Source of the DNA: Ignavibacteriaceae bacterium
GTDB taxonomy: Bacteria > Bacteroidota > Ignavibacteria > Ignavibacteriales > Ignavibacteriaceae
DNA: 64,000 bases
NCBI GenBank assembly: GCA_013360295.1
Contig: JABWCL010000015.1
Span: 1-64,000 of the forward strand
Direction of reading: 5' to 3'
Positions 27,091 through 36,062 of this stretch are shown piece after piece. How positions within the stretch are numbered: the stretch's first letter is position 1; every line of letters starts with the position of its first letter. The position numbers and the translations under genes are program-made. Under the pieces are notes generated by a model. The model saw only the letters and a program-made list of their open reading frames with translations, was not told the DNA's origin and did no database searches.

Positions 27091-29376
27091 ATGGAACTGA
27101 TCTGGTTTTTACGGGAACTGGCTAAAAAATGGAGGCTCCTCCTTATTGTGCCTCTTGTGGCTGTTATCGCCACATATCTTCTAACCTTAAAGATACCCAA
27201 AGTGTATAATGCAAACGCGCAGCTTGCCGCCGGTATTGTTGATGATACACAGGCGAGTTTTGACGCGACTAAGGAGATAATATCCAGTTATGCCGTCCAG
27301 ACAAAGTTCAGCAACCTCATTGAGCTGATCGAATCAAAAAAGGTTTATAATCTCATATCATATAAATTACTGCATCACGACCTTACTGATAATTATCCAT
27401 TCAGATTAACTCCACAGCAGTCCGCGTCGCTCAGCGACAAAGAAAAATCTCAGCTGATCGAACTGATGGATAAATATCTGATATCGGGCGCGTCATTAGG
27501 GCTGAGCACGCCTGTGGAAAGGCTCGCGAACAAACTGATAGGGGAACTCAGGTATGATGAGGAATCCGTTGATAAGGCGATTAAAGTTGATCGCGAAACG
27601 AACAGCGATTTTATTAAAATAGAAGCAGAAGCGGAAAGCGCCGTGCTTGCAGCGTTTCTAGCTAATACTATGTGCGAGCAGTTTCTTAAGTTCTATATTG
27701 ATCTGAGGCGTGAGAAGAATACCGCGATCATTGATTTCTTTGAAAAGCTCGCGCGTGAAAAGAAAGCCGAACTCGACGCTAAGGTTGAAGAGTTGAAAAG
27801 ATATAAGATGGATAATAAAATTATCAATCTTTATGAGCAGACGAAATCCATTGTCAACCAGATTGCGAATGTTGAGATTATCCGTGAAGGAGAAAATCAA
27901 AAGATCCCTGCTCTGACAAAAGCAATACAGGAAATTGAAAAACGCTTCTCTTCAAAAGAAAAATCATTTATTGAGACGGGGCTTATTCCATTTAATGAGA
28001 GGATCGCGCTCTTAAAGGACAGGGTCGCGGAGCTTAATATGCAGCTGATCTCCTCCAATTATACGGATAACAAAGCAAGAGACTCTCTGAATAAAACAAA
28101 ATCCGAACTGTACGAGATCGTTAAAAACGCCTCGGATAATCTGCTGGTTGACCCTAATGTACCGAAACAGGACCTGGTCGTTAAAAAAATAACGTATGAG
28201 CTTGACAGGGAGATAGCGATCAAATCAGTGGAATCCATTGATAAGGAAATCAGGCGTTTGAAGAATATCGTCGAGGGATATACCCCCTCTGAAGCAATGA
28301 TCTCTTCCTATGACAGGGAGATAAACGTTATCGCGGAAGCTTATCTTGTTATCCTGAATAAATTAACCTTCGCGCGGTTTGAGGCGGAAAACGCGGGAGA
28401 GAGCGTCCAGGTAACCCAGCGTGCCACGCCTCCTGAAAAAGCAGAACCGTCAAAAAGGCTTTTGCTTATAATAATTGCCGGACTGGCAAGCTTTGTGTTT
28501 ACAATAGTCGTTATTATTCTTCTCCTCTATCTTGATCTGACCATCAAGACGCCAAAGCAGTTTATTCAGAGGAGCGGACTTGAACTGGCGGGAATTATCA
28601 ATAAACTGACATTGGAAAAACTTGACCTGCGCTCTCTCTTCGGCAGTGAACCCAAGAACCAGGATGAAGTAATTTTCCAGAATCTGCTTCGCACTTTCCG
28701 CCAGCACTTTTTGGAAAGGGCGCCGGCTAAGGGAGTGATCCTCTTTACTGGTAATCACGGCAAAGAAGGGAAAACAATACTGATGATATCCCTGGCATAT
28801 TCGCTGAAGCTGACAGGAAAAAAGGTGCTGCTTATTGATACAAACCTGAAATCACCGGGACTAACAAAAATATTCAACGCGAAACCCGCGCTTGAGGCTG
28901 CCGCATTGGGCAATGTTTCGGTTGATGAAAGTATCAGCAATACCAGTCTTAATGATATTGATGTAATCGGCTGCGAAGGATTGAATATGACTCCTTCGGA
29001 AATAAGAGGAACTAAAACCTTCAGTGAAATACTCGCGGAGGTAAAAGCTTCTTATGACTATGTTTTTCTTGAAGGCGCCGCGCTTCTGAAGTACTCTGAT
29101 TCAAAAGAACTTATCACTGAAAGTGACGCCGTGATTCTTGTCTACGCGGCAAACTCAACAATACAGGAAGACGACCTTAATGCATTCCTTTATCTGAAGT
29201 CTTATGAAAGTAAATTCCTTGGAGCCGTGCTGAATAAAGTCCTGCCTGAAAATATGGAGGGGCTTTACGGTGAAATTGAGAAAAAGCGGAGCGGTACCAG
29301 AAAGTTTTTCAAAAAACTGGTAAAAAGGAATTTATCAGGGCAGATTAAAAACGGGACGAAAATCTCGGCGGACTGA
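27091..29376 (+). CDS. Wzz/Wzc-like polysaccharide co-polymerase with degenerate tyrosine-kinase domain
   Basis: 761 residues. N-terminal membrane helix (about 15-33), a large periplasmic Wzz-type region with long coiled coils (about 215-440), second helix (about 455-480, LLLIIIAGLASFVFTIVVII), then a cytoplasmic P-loop domain (about 540-730). Walker A TGNHGKEGKTIL (about 552) is intact, but Walker A' reads LLIDTNLKSPG (consensus D-x-D-x-R) and Walker B reads VFLEGAALL (consensus D-S/T-P-P). The C-terminus is basic and lacks the Tyr cluster of BY-kinases. It probably sets chain length and couples to export, with doubtful kinase activity. Translationally packed with neighbours. Confidence 0.9.
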   Translation: MELIWFLRELAKKWRLLLIVPLVAVIATYLLTLKIPKVYNANAQLAAGIVDDTQASFDATKEIISSYAVQTKFSNLIELIESKKVYNLISYKLLHHDLTDNYPFRLTPQQSASLSDKEKSQLIELMDKYLISGASLGLSTPVERLANKLIGELRYDEESVDKAIKVDRETNSDFIKIEAEAESAVLAAFLANTMCEQFLKFYIDLRREKNTAIIDFFEKLAREKKAELDAKVEELKRYKMDNKIINLYEQTKSIVNQIANVEIIREGENQKIPALTKAIQEIEKRFSSKEKSFIETGLIPFNERIALLKDRVAELNMQLISSNYTDNKARDSLNKTKSELYEIVKNASDNLLVDPNVPKQDLVVKKITYELDREIAIKSVESIDKEIRRLKNIVEGYTPSEAMISSYDREINVIAEAYLVILNKLTFARFEAENAGESVQVTQRATPPEKAEPSKRLLLIIIAGLASFVFTIVVIILLLYLDLTIKTPKQFIQRSGLELAGIINKLTLEKLDLRSLFGSEPKNQDEVIFQNLLRTFRQHFLERAPAKGVILFTGNHGKEGKTILMISLAYSLKLTGKKVLLIDTNLKSPGLTKIFNAKPALEAAALGNVSVDESISNTSLNDIDVIGCEGLNMTPSEIRGTKTFSEILAEVKASYDYVFLEGAALLKYSDSKELITESDAVILVYAANSTIQEDDLNAFLYLKSYESKFLGAVLNKVLPENMEGLYGEIEKKRSGTRKFFKKLVKRNLSGQIKNGTKISAD

Positions 29377-29377
29377 T

Positions 29378-30604
29378 ATGTATGAATTTATCCTGTCCGC
29401 CTATTTAACAGTAAACGGAATTTTCCTTTTCTATCTCTGCTTCCCGTTTATCAACACTCTCCTTGGATTTTTCCTCCGTGAAAAACCTGTTGCCGGGACC
29501 GTCAGTGAGGCTGATTTCGGAATCATCATTACTTCATACAAAGATATTAAAATTACCCTGCCGCTGATTAAATCAGTGCTGAACCAGGATTACGGTAATT
29601 ACCACATCTACCTTGTTGCCGATCATTGTGAGCCGGATAGTGGGTTTATTAAAGATGAACGGTTAACGGTTATTTACCCTCAGCCCTATCTTAACTCGAA
29701 AGTAAAATCCATTATTACGGGACTGGAATCATATATCCGTCCGCACGAATATACTCTGATCTTTGATCCGGATAACCTCGCTGTGCCTGGCCTACTTTCC
29801 ATTTTCAACAGATATTGTTCGGCGGGATACAAGGCTGTGCAGGGAAGAAGAGCCGCGAAGAATCTCGATTCCCGCTATGCCAGCCTCGATGCTCTTGGTG
29901 AGCATTACTACAATCACACACAGAGGTATGTGCCTTTTTTATTGGGATCATCCGCGCCTATAGCGGGCTCCGGAATGGTGATTGAAACCTCCCTTTACAG
30001 GTCAATACTTGATGAAATTGAGGCTGAGAATGTGGATGGGAAAGTTATTGTGGCTGAGGATAAAATGCTTCAGAATAAGATCGTGGAGCGCGGGTTGCGG
30101 ATCGCCTATGCCCGTAACGCGATTGTGTATGACGAAAAAATTGAAACGGGGCAGCAGCTTGAACGGCAGAGAACAAGGTGGCTGAACTCGTACTTTAAGC
30201 ATTTTGTTGAATCGCTTAAACTTATTCTTTCCGGGTTGTTTAAGTTTGACTGGAACAGGTTTTATTTCGGACTGATTGTGTCCATCCCACCTATGGTAGT
30301 GCTCCTGCTTGGCGGAGTCCTGTTTTTAACGGTGAATATCTTTATATCTGTCCCTTTTTTGATCGCTACGTTCGCGGCAGGCTTTTTATTCTCTTTAAAT
30401 TTTTTACTTGTGCTCATCGCTGTGAAAGCGGAAAAGGAAATCTGGAACGCGCTTTTCGGGCTTCCCGCGTTTGTGTTTAACCAGGTGCTTGCTTTATTAA
30501 AAATTAAAAAAGCTAATACGGATTTTCTCGTTACGACTAAAAGTAAAGTTGTTTCAATTGAAGATGTAATGGCAGGCAGGGAGAAGGATAATGACGGAAA
30601 ATAA
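29378..30604 (+). CDS. Family 2 glycosyltransferase, membrane, processive type
   Basis: 408 residues. N-terminal membrane helix (about 2-28), GT2 domain with FDPDN (D-x-D metal site), VAEDKML (acceptor-side acid) and QRTRWLNSYF (Q-x-x-R-W), followed by two or three membrane helices (about 290-345) and an amphipathic tail. The Q-x-x-R-W motif is typical of membrane GT2 enzymes that extend a polymer or add to a lipid carrier. Its end overlaps the next glycosyltransferase gene by 14 bp. Donor sugar cannot be predicted. Confidence 0.92.
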   Translation: MYEFILSAYLTVNGIFLFYLCFPFINTLLGFFLREKPVAGTVSEADFGIIITSYKDIKITLPLIKSVLNQDYGNYHIYLVADHCEPDSGFIKDERLTVIYPQPYLNSKVKSIITGLESYIRPHEYTLIFDPDNLAVPGLLSIFNRYCSAGYKAVQGRRAAKNLDSRYASLDALGEHYYNHTQRYVPFLLGSSAPIAGSGMVIETSLYRSILDEIEAENVDGKVIVAEDKMLQNKIVERGLRIAYARNAIVYDEKIETGQQLERQRTRWLNSYFKHFVESLKLILSGLFKFDWNRFYFGLIVSIPPMVVLLLGGVLFLTVNIFISVPFLIATFAAGFLFSLNFLLVLIAVKAEKEIWNALFGLPAFVFNQVLALLKIKKANTDFLVTTKSKVVSIEDVMAGREKDNDGK

Positions 30605-31727
30605 AAAGATTAAAATCCTCGAAACGATTCGCCAGGGAAGCATAGGCGGCGGCGAAACCTACCTGATGAACCTTGTGCTGAACCTTGATAAATCAAAATA
30701 TGAACCCGTAGTGCTCGCCTTTACCGACGGTGAAATGATCAGGCGGTTAAGAGGCGAGGGGATTGAATGTTATGTTATACCAACGGAAACACCGTTTGAC
30801 ATACGTAAATATCCGGCTGTGATGAAACTGATATCTGAATTGAATCCCGATATCGTTCACTTTCACGGAAGCAGAGCGGGAACAAACACACTCATTCCTG
30901 CTAAGCTAAAAGGGAAACCTGTTATCTACACTGTTCACGGATGGTCGTTTCATACGGGAACGGCAGCGTCAGTTCAGAAGGGAAGGATTCTCGCGGAGAA
31001 ATTTCTTGTACGCATTTGCAATAAAACCGTCTGCGGATCTGAGGCAGATATTAATAACGGCAAGCGCCTCCTTAAGGCAGGCGACTACCGGCTCATCCAT
31101 AATAGTATTGACTCGGATAAATACACCCCCGCGCCGAAGAATGAAAAAGTATTGTCCGAACTCGGGCTTAAGAATGATGACTTTACGGTTTGTTTTATCG
31201 CGCGTGTAACTTTTCAGAAAGACCCCCTTACTTTTGTCAGGGCGGTGAAGAGTGTGCTGGAGAAACGTCCGGAGATCCGTATTGTAATGATAGGCGACGG
31301 GGAACTTAAAGGCGAAGTGATAGCTGAAGCAAAAAAGCTGAATGTATATAATTCAATTATCTTTTCCCCGTTCCGGACGGATGTGAGGGATGTGCTTGCG
31401 TCGGTTGATGTTTTTGTCCTTCCGTCTTTATGGGAGGTAATTCCGCTTGCGATGCTTGAAGCGATGGCGATGGAAAAAATATGCATAGCTACCAGAATAG
31501 AAGGAACAACCGAAGCTCTTAATCACAATGAGAATGGCCTGCTGTTTAATCCCGGGAAACCCGGGGAGCTTGCCGAACAGATCATAACAGCTTATGATAA
31601 CAAAGAACTTTCTGGCAGGCTTCGTAAAAGCGCGCGCGAGACAGTTGTTAAGTACTTCGATCTTAAGAAACTTGTAAAAGCAAATGAAGTTCTTTACACA
31701 GAGATTTTAGAGGGGCGCCGCAAATGA
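30591..31727 (+). CDS. Family 4 (GT-B) glycosyltransferase
   Basis: 378 residues, GT-B fold. The N-terminal half has the glycine motif IGGGETYLMNL (about 17-27) and the C-terminal half the nucleotide-sugar site FIARVTFQKDP and the E-x7-E motif EVIPLAMLEAMAMEK. It should transfer a sugar with retention of configuration to the growing lipid-linked repeat on the cytoplasmic side. Overlaps the previous gene by 14 bp and the flippase gene by 4 bp. Confidence 0.92.
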   Translation: MTENKKIKILETIRQGSIGGGETYLMNLVLNLDKSKYEPVVLAFTDGEMIRRLRGEGIECYVIPTETPFDIRKYPAVMKLISELNPDIVHFHGSRAGTNTLIPAKLKGKPVIYTVHGWSFHTGTAASVQKGRILAEKFLVRICNKTVCGSEADINNGKRLLKAGDYRLIHNSIDSDKYTPAPKNEKVLSELGLKNDDFTVCFIARVTFQKDPLTFVRAVKSVLEKRPEIRIVMIGDGELKGEVIAEAKKLNVYNSIIFSPFRTDVRDVLASVDVFVLPSLWEVIPLAMLEAMAMEKICIATRIEGTTEALNHNENGLLFNPGKPGELAEQIITAYDNKELSGRLRKSARETVVKYFDLKKLVKANEVLYTEILEGRRK

Positions 31728-33067
31728 GTTTTGCTAAAGACTCCTACTGGATGAAGTCCGGTCTATACACCCTGCTCCAGAGAGTCTCGGCGCTGCTCTT
31801 CGGCCTGGGTGGATTTATGATTCTGGTAAGGATACTTCCGAAGGATCAGTTTGGCACTCTCGCGTTATTCACTACGGTTATTGCTCTGGTTGAAGTTGCC
31901 AGGAACGGCCTGGTGCAGAACGCCCAGATCAAATTCGCCGCATCTGCGAAGGAGGAAGAATTACCCATAATTCTTAATTCCTCATTCACGCTCAACTTTT
32001 TTGTAACAATCTTATCAATTGTAATACTCATCGGATTAGCCTATCCTCTCAGCCTGCTATGGAGCAGCCCGAAGATTGAAATGATGTTCTACCTCTCGAC
32101 GGCTACCAATCTGATACTTATCTTCTTTTCGCAGTTTACCTTCATACAGCAGGCGAAAATGGATTTCAAAGGGATATTCTACAGTAATTTTGTCCGCCAG
32201 GGAAGTTATTTCGTTGTTATCTGTATATACTTTTTTTCCGGAATGATTATCAGTCTCGAGATGCTGGTTATATACCAGGCAATAGGCGCAGTGTTAGGGA
32301 CGATAATCGGCTACGGATATGTGAGAGGCTATTATAAACCGAGATTGCTTTTTCACTGGGAATGGATCAAAAAACTATTTAATTACGGAAAGTTTGTGTT
32401 CGGTACAAATATCAGCGCGATGATCTTTTCAAGCATAGATCAGGTGATCCTTGGCGCGATGCTTATGCCGGTGCAGGTAGCGGTATATAATACGGCTACA
32501 AGAATGAACAATTTTGTTGATATACCGGTGGCGTCGGTAGCTTCAATCGTTTTTCCGAAGAGCGCTCAAAGGGTGGAAGAATCAGGTTCGGATGCAGTAG
32601 TGTATCTGTATGAACGCTCAGTTGGATTGCTGCTGGCGATACTTGTCCCGCCTGTAATTGCAGTCATCCTTCTTGCCAAACCCATTATTATGATTATCGC
32701 CGGGGAGCAGTATCTCGCGGCGGTTCCGATACTTCAAGTGCTGATGGTCGTCGCGCTTTTCAGGCCTTTTATCAGACAGTTTGGCACGGCTCTCGACTCT
32801 CTTGGAAAACCGAAGATCAATTTCAGGATGCTCATAATAATTTCCGTCGTTAATGTTATCGCAAACTATTCTTGCATAACTTTATTTGGTACTATCGGCG
32901 CCGCAGTCGGGACGGCTTCAGCTCTGTTGGTTTTCTTCGTCTCCACGCAGGTAATTCTGAAAAAGGAAATAAACGCTAAGACGCATCATACATTTATTTA
33001 TATGTGGGACTTTTATAAAAAAGCTTTTACAACAGTAACAAACAAGTTAAAAGGACCAGCCCGTTGA
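31724..33067 (+). CDS. Oligosaccharide flippase, Wzx family
   Basis: 447 residues, largely hydrophobic, with about 12-14 membrane segments and the conserved Lys/Arg/Gly pattern of the polysaccharide transporter (MOP) superfamily, including the N-terminal LYTLLQRVSALLFGLGGFMI and the ILPKDQFGTLALF segment. It would move the lipid-linked repeat unit to the periplasmic face for polymerisation. ATG overlaps the previous stop by 4 bp (ATGA), and its TGA overlaps the TTG of the next gene. Confidence 0.94.
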   Translation: MSFAKDSYWMKSGLYTLLQRVSALLFGLGGFMILVRILPKDQFGTLALFTTVIALVEVARNGLVQNAQIKFAASAKEEELPIILNSSFTLNFFVTILSIVILIGLAYPLSLLWSSPKIEMMFYLSTATNLILIFFSQFTFIQQAKMDFKGIFYSNFVRQGSYFVVICIYFFSGMIISLEMLVIYQAIGAVLGTIIGYGYVRGYYKPRLLFHWEWIKKLFNYGKFVFGTNISAMIFSSIDQVILGAMLMPVQVAVYNTATRMNNFVDIPVASVASIVFPKSAQRVEESGSDAVVYLYERSVGLLLAILVPPVIAVILLAKPIIMIIAGEQYLAAVPILQVLMVVALFRPFIRQFGTALDSLGKPKINFRMLIIISVVNVIANYSCITLFGTIGAAVGTASALLVFFVSTQVILKKEINAKTHHTFIYMWDFYKKAFTTVTNKLKGPAR

Positions 33068-34275
33068 GTGATATGAACCTCATTTCCGGAAGAGATATTG
33101 TTGTCATCGGCCTGCAGGCGTGGGATGTTGATATCGGAAGCAACTGTAAAAATATCGCGTATGAATTCGCTAAGCATAACCGGGTGCTATACGTTAATTA
33201 TCCTCTTGACATAATTACTTTGCTTCGCGAAAGGCATCTCCCGCGCACTAAAGAAACCCGGGAAATGATAAGAGGCAGGAGGGATAATCTGCGGCAGGTA
33301 GCTGAAAACATTTATACATTCACACCCGCGCGGCTCCTGGCTTCAATCAATTGGATCAAAAGCCCTGATATGTTTGACAGGCTCAACAGGTTTAATAATA
33401 AAAGATATGCCGCTGAAGTAAAAGACGGGATAAACAGGCTTGGGATGAAAAACGTTATTCTGTTTAATGATAACGATATATTCCGGCCCCTTTATTTTAA
33501 GGAGTATCTGAATCCCGCGTTGTCCGTCTACTATTCACGCGATAATCTAGTCGGAGTGAACTACTGGAAACTGCACGGGGAAAGGCTCGAACCCCTGTTG
33601 ATTGCCAAGTCGGATTTATGCGTTGCAAATTCAACCTACCTCGCGGAGTACTGCAGAAAGTATAATCCTAATTCGTTTTATGTAGGGCAGGGATGTGAAC
33701 TGGATATATTTGATGAAGATAAGATAAAGGACAAACCGGAGGATATGAAGAATATTACCGGGCCGGTAGTTGGGTATGTCGGCGCTTTAAACGGCTTACG
33801 GCTTGACATAAAATGTATTGAGTATTTCGCAGGTAAACTTGAAAACTGGAGTGTGGTTCTTGTCGGGCCGGAGGATGATAACTTTATGAAAAGTTCTCTC
33901 CACAACATGAAAAACGTCTATTTCCTCGGACGCAAGGATGCATCACAACTTCCCGGCTATATAAAGTATTTCGATGTATGTATCAATCCTCAGGTTATCA
34001 ATCCTGTTACTATTGGGAACTATCCACGTAAGATAGATGAGTATCTCGCAATGGGTAAACCCGTGGTGGCGACAAAAACCGAAGCGATGAGCGTTTTCGC
34101 AGGCCATACTTATCTCGCGGAAAACAATGATGATTATGTCAGGTTTATCGCAAAAGCTAAGGAAGAGAATAGCGCGGAACTGGCATCAGTGCGTAAGGCG
34201 TTTGCCCGCGAACATACTTGGGAGAAGAGTACGAGCGATATTTACGCCGCAATCGAAACAGTTACTAAATCTTAA
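33064..34275 (+). CDS. Glycosyltransferase, TuaH-like GT-B family
   Basis: 403 residues from TTG 33064 (AAGGA about 9 bases before; an ATG three codons on is the alternative). GT-B architecture: N-terminal domain IVVIGLQAWDVDIGSNCKN and the conserved YYSRDN segment, C-terminal domain with VVGYVGALNG and PRKIDEYLAMGKPVVATKTE. The pattern resembles teichuronic-acid-type glycosyltransferases (TuaH). It probably adds one sugar of the repeat unit. Overlaps the flippase gene by 4 bp and is followed after 15 bp by the acetyltransferase gene. Confidence 0.9.
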   Translation: MSDMNLISGRDIVVIGLQAWDVDIGSNCKNIAYEFAKHNRVLYVNYPLDIITLLRERHLPRTKETREMIRGRRDNLRQVAENIYTFTPARLLASINWIKSPDMFDRLNRFNNKRYAAEVKDGINRLGMKNVILFNDNDIFRPLYFKEYLNPALSVYYSRDNLVGVNYWKLHGERLEPLLIAKSDLCVANSTYLAEYCRKYNPNSFYVGQGCELDIFDEDKIKDKPEDMKNITGPVVGYVGALNGLRLDIKCIEYFAGKLENWSVVLVGPEDDNFMKSSLHNMKNVYFLGRKDASQLPGYIKYFDVCINPQVINPVTIGNYPRKIDEYLAMGKPVVATKTEAMSVFAGHTYLAENNDDYVRFIAKAKEENSAELASVRKAFAREHTWEKSTSDIYAAIETVTKS

Positions 34276-34290
34276 CAAGGTTAAAATTAA

Positions 34291-34923
34291 ATGAGCGGAT
34301 TAGTTTCTAAACTCAAAAGTTCAAGCCCGGCAATAAAGAAATTTTTACTGTGGCTTCTGATGCCCGTCAACCAGGCGCGTCCGAGAATATGGGTAAAGCT
34401 TTTAATGCATCCGTTAATTATAAAGCGCGGTAAAAGAGTGACAATACGTCCCAGAACAAGAATAGATATTCTTCCCTTCAATAAATGCAGTATCGGAAGT
34501 GATTCAACGATTGAAGATTTCTCGACGGTGAATAACGGGGTGGGAGATATCCGGATCGGCGAGAGGACAAGGATCGGAATGGGAAACGTGGTAATCGGTC
34601 CGGTAACTATCGGTAGTGATGTGATGTTTGCCCAGAACATAGTCCTTTCCGGATTGAATCACGGCTTTGAAGATATATCAATGCCTCCGAGTATTCAGAA
34701 AGTAAGTACCGCGGAAATAGTTGTTGAGGATGAAGTGTGGATCGGAGCGAATGCTGTGATTACAGCCGGCGTCCGGATAGGCAAGCATTCAGTAATCGGG
34801 GCGGCAAGTGTTGTGACTAAAAACGTGCCGCCGTATTCCGTGGCAGTTGGTAACCCAGCGAAAATAATAAAGCAGTATAATAGCGAAACAAGTAAGTGGG
34901 AAAAGGTTAATAAAAATGTATAA
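34291..34923 (+). CDS. Left-handed beta-helix acyltransferase (maltose/serine O-acetyltransferase-like)
   Basis: 210 residues. An N-terminal helical segment is followed by hexapeptide repeats (IGSDSTIEDFSTV, IRIGERTRIGMGNVVIG, VTIGSDVMFAQN), a short loop with the catalytic His candidate in LSGLNHGFED, and the cap WIGANAVITAGVRIGKHSV, ending GNPAKIIKQY, the classic end of this family. It should O-acetylate a sugar of the exopolysaccharide. AAGG precedes ATG 34291. Its stop lies inside the start of a 42-codon gene. Confidence 0.93.
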   Translation: MSGLVSKLKSSSPAIKKFLLWLLMPVNQARPRIWVKLLMHPLIIKRGKRVTIRPRTRIDILPFNKCSIGSDSTIEDFSTVNNGVGDIRIGERTRIGMGNVVIGPVTIGSDVMFAQNIVLSGLNHGFEDISMPPSIQKVSTAEIVVEDEVWIGANAVITAGVRIGKHSVIGAASVVTKNVPPYSVAVGNPAKIIKQYNSETSKWEKVNKNV

Positions 34924-35044
34924 GATCAGGATCAAGCAAACAGAGGACGATCTGGATCCGCGCAGCAAAATGGTTGAAAAGGTCACGCTGATCTTTGTGG
35001 GCGCGGTTATCTACGGGATAGCCCTTAAGATAGTATTTTTCTGA
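34916..35044 (+). CDS. 42-residue single-span membrane protein within the polysaccharide cluster
   Basis: An ATG at 34916 overlaps the end of the acetyltransferase gene by 8 bp and opens a 42-residue frame ending TGA at 35044. The product begins MYKIRIKQTEDDLDPRSKM, a charged N-terminus, followed by one hydrophobic helix (VTLIFVGAVIYGIALKIVFF). The overlap style matches the rest of the cluster and the composition is clearly that of a membrane micro-protein. No family recognised. It may be a small partner of a membrane glycosyltransferase or the polymerase. Without it, a 161-bp gap would be the largest in the cluster. Confidence 0.65.
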   Translation: MYKIRIKQTEDDLDPRSKMVEKVTLIFVGAVIYGIALKIVFF

Positions 35045-35084
35045 AACAGTGAAGTGTTTTTAATAATTTAAAGTATACCAGGAA

Positions 35085-36062
35085 ATGGAAGAAAAACTTA
35101 ATAATCAGTTGCCCGATGTAGCTATCGTAATTGTTAGCTGGAACACAAAAGACCTTTTACGGAAGTGCCTCAAATCAGTCTATGATGAGACTAAAAAATA
35201 TACATTTGAGATCTGGGTCGTTGATAATGATTCGCCGGATAATTCCGCCGGAATGGTGGCTGAAGAGTTTCCGGAAGTCAAGCTTATCGCTAACAAAACG
35301 AACAATGGCTTTGCACCGGCTAATAACCAGGCGCTGCGGGTTGCAGACGCTAAGAATTATTTACTTCTGAATCCTGACACGGTTGTGCTTAACGGCGCGA
35401 TTGATAAGATGCTGGACTATATGTATGAGCACAAGCCGGGGACAGTCACCTGTAAATTGCTTAATGACGATATGACGCTGCAGAAATCGGTGAACAACTT
35501 TTTCTCCCTGTGGCGTTCATTCTTTGAGAACAGGTTTTTCGCGGAGATATTTCAGAACTTCAGTCTTTCCGGCTCGATGTTTATGTCCTACTGGGATCAT
35601 AATGAACTGAGGGAAATTGACTGGGCCTACGGCGCGGTGATTTTATTCAGCCGCGAAGTCTATGATAAAGTCGGGATACTTGATGACCGTTACTACATTT
35701 ACGCGGAAGAGATGGATTTCTTTATGCGCGTTAAGAAAGCGGGGTATAAATCTGTGTTCCTGCCAGAAGTTCACATTATACACTACGGGAAATCGTCCTC
35801 ACGCCAGAGGCGCGCGGAGATGTTCATAATGAATTATAAAAGTTTTTATATGTTCCTGCGCAAGAACTATCCCTCACACGTCTATCCTATATACAGGGCT
35901 CGGACGGTTTTCTATCTTTATTTGTGGCTGCTCAAATTCAACACAGATGTTTTTATCGCGAAGCTTAAAGGGAAGAGAAACGAAGAAGCGCTGACACAGA
36001 TAGATGTTTACACAAGAACGCTTCAGTGGCACAAATCACCTGAAAGTGAAATTCCGGTTTGA
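35085..36062 (+). CDS. Family 2 glycosyltransferase, rhamnosyltransferase-like
   Basis: 325 residues. The GT2 domain begins VAIVIVSWNTKDLLRKCL and has the VVDNDSPD, NNGFAPANNQ and LLLNPDTVV (D-x-D-like) signatures of the WcaA/rhamnosyltransferase subgroup, with EEMDFFMRVKKAGY as the acceptor-side motif. A C-terminal basic, amphipathic region follows. It probably adds one sugar to the repeat unit. CAGGA precedes ATG 35085. Overlaps the polymerase gene by 4 bp. Confidence 0.93.
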   Translation: MEEKLNNQLPDVAIVIVSWNTKDLLRKCLKSVYDETKKYTFEIWVVDNDSPDNSAGMVAEEFPEVKLIANKTNNGFAPANNQALRVADAKNYLLLNPDTVVLNGAIDKMLDYMYEHKPGTVTCKLLNDDMTLQKSVNNFFSLWRSFFENRFFAEIFQNFSLSGSMFMSYWDHNELREIDWAYGAVILFSREVYDKVGILDDRYYIYAEEMDFFMRVKKAGYKSVFLPEVHIIHYGKSSSRQRRAEMFIMNYKSFYMFLRKNYPSHVYPIYRARTVFYLYLWLLKFNTDVFIAKLKGKRNEEALTQIDVYTRTLQWHKSPESEIPV

